Below, piece after piece: positions 5,960 to 6,126 of a stretch of DNA of 6,126 bases (positions within the stretch are counted from its first letter, which is position 1; each line of letters begins with the position of its first letter). The translations under genes and the position numbers were made by a program. A model generated the notes under the pieces. It was not told the origin of the DNA. It did not search any database and saw only the letters and a list, made by a program, of their open reading frames with translations. Location of the stretch: the NCBI GenBank assembly GCA_047517345.1, contig JAKZTB010000186.1:1-6126 (forward strand), in the 5' to 3' direction. Origin of the DNA: GCA-2717185 sp047517345 (GTDB lineage Bacteria; Pseudomonadota; Alphaproteobacteria; UBA8366; GCA-2717185).

Positions 5960-6126
5960 ATGAGTACCGGTATCGACCGCATCAAAATGCAGATCATGTG
6001 GAACCGCCTGATCGCCGTGGTGGAAGAGCAGGCGCAGACGCTGATCCGCACCGCATTCAGTTCCATGGTCCGGGAATGCGGCGACCTGTCGGCGGGCGTG
6101 TTCGATCTCGATGGGCAGATGCTGGC
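5960..6126 (+). CDS. Hydantoinase B/oxoprolinase family protein, 5' end only
   Basis: The gene runs off the right edge after 55 complete codons. The visible N-terminus (KMQIMWNRLIAVVEEQAQTL, then RTAFSSMVRECGDLSAG and VFDLDGQMLA) is the characteristic opening of the HyuB/oxoprolinase B family. This family is the subunit that works with HyuA to open five-membered lactam or imide rings, such as hydantoins or 5-oxoproline, using ATP. HyuB normally runs to well over 500 residues, so about a tenth is present. AAAGGA ends 9 bases ahead of the ATG, a good ribosome-binding site. The HyuA partner is not upstream in this window, so it would have to lie downstream or elsewhere. With the GGT-family gene this suggests lactam or amide catabolism, but the exact substrate cannot be stated. 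Confidence 0.85.
   Translation, partial: MSTGIDRIKMQIMWNRLIAVVEEQAQTLIRTAFSSMVRECGDLSAGVFDLDGQML

Overview
The window is GC-rich, gene-dense bacterial DNA, most likely from an alphaproteobacterium or another high-GC proteobacterium. This rests on codon use and on the gene families present, not on any phylogenetic marker. It holds five complete protein genes, one gene cut by the right edge, and a possible gene remnant at the left edge. No rRNA, tRNA, CRISPR array, insertion sequence or integrase is visible.

Layout from left to right. Positions 1-232 hold no complete gene. The minus strand carries what looks like the last 25 codons of a lost or broken gene, followed by a small GC hairpin and a T-run. 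Positions 233-2422 (+) encode a single-chain ADP/NDP-forming acyl-CoA synthetase with both phospho-histidine motifs intact. Only 5 bp later, convergent to it, comes a phytanoyl-CoA dioxygenase-family Fe(II)/2-oxoglutarate oxygenase (2428-3261, -). Its start faces a 168-bp divergent intergenic region shared with a gamma-glutamyltransferase-family Ntn hydrolase (3430-5025, +). Directly after that gene is a clean 8-bp-stem palindrome with a T-run. A hicA-hicB toxin-antitoxin pair follows (5090-5872, +). The 5' end of a hydantoinase B/oxoprolinase subunit gene (5960 to the window edge, +) closes the window.

How the genes may fit together. A GGT-family hydrolase and an ATP-dependent hydantoinase/oxoprolinase are a plausible catabolic pair for amide, lactam or imide nitrogen compounds. 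An acyl-CoA synthetase and a 2-oxoglutarate oxygenase could activate and oxidise a carboxylic acid. This reads as a peripheral catabolic region with a toxin-antitoxin pair lodged between two of its genes. The pathway and its substrate cannot be read from the sequence. The GGT-family protein keeps its catalytic core but has lost most of the residues that hold a gamma-glutamyl group in classical GGT, so 'glutathione hydrolase' would be an over-annotation. I do not see a convincing new defence or genetic system. The observations most worth checking are the altered GGT pocket, the palindrome between GGT and hicA, and the position of hicAB.
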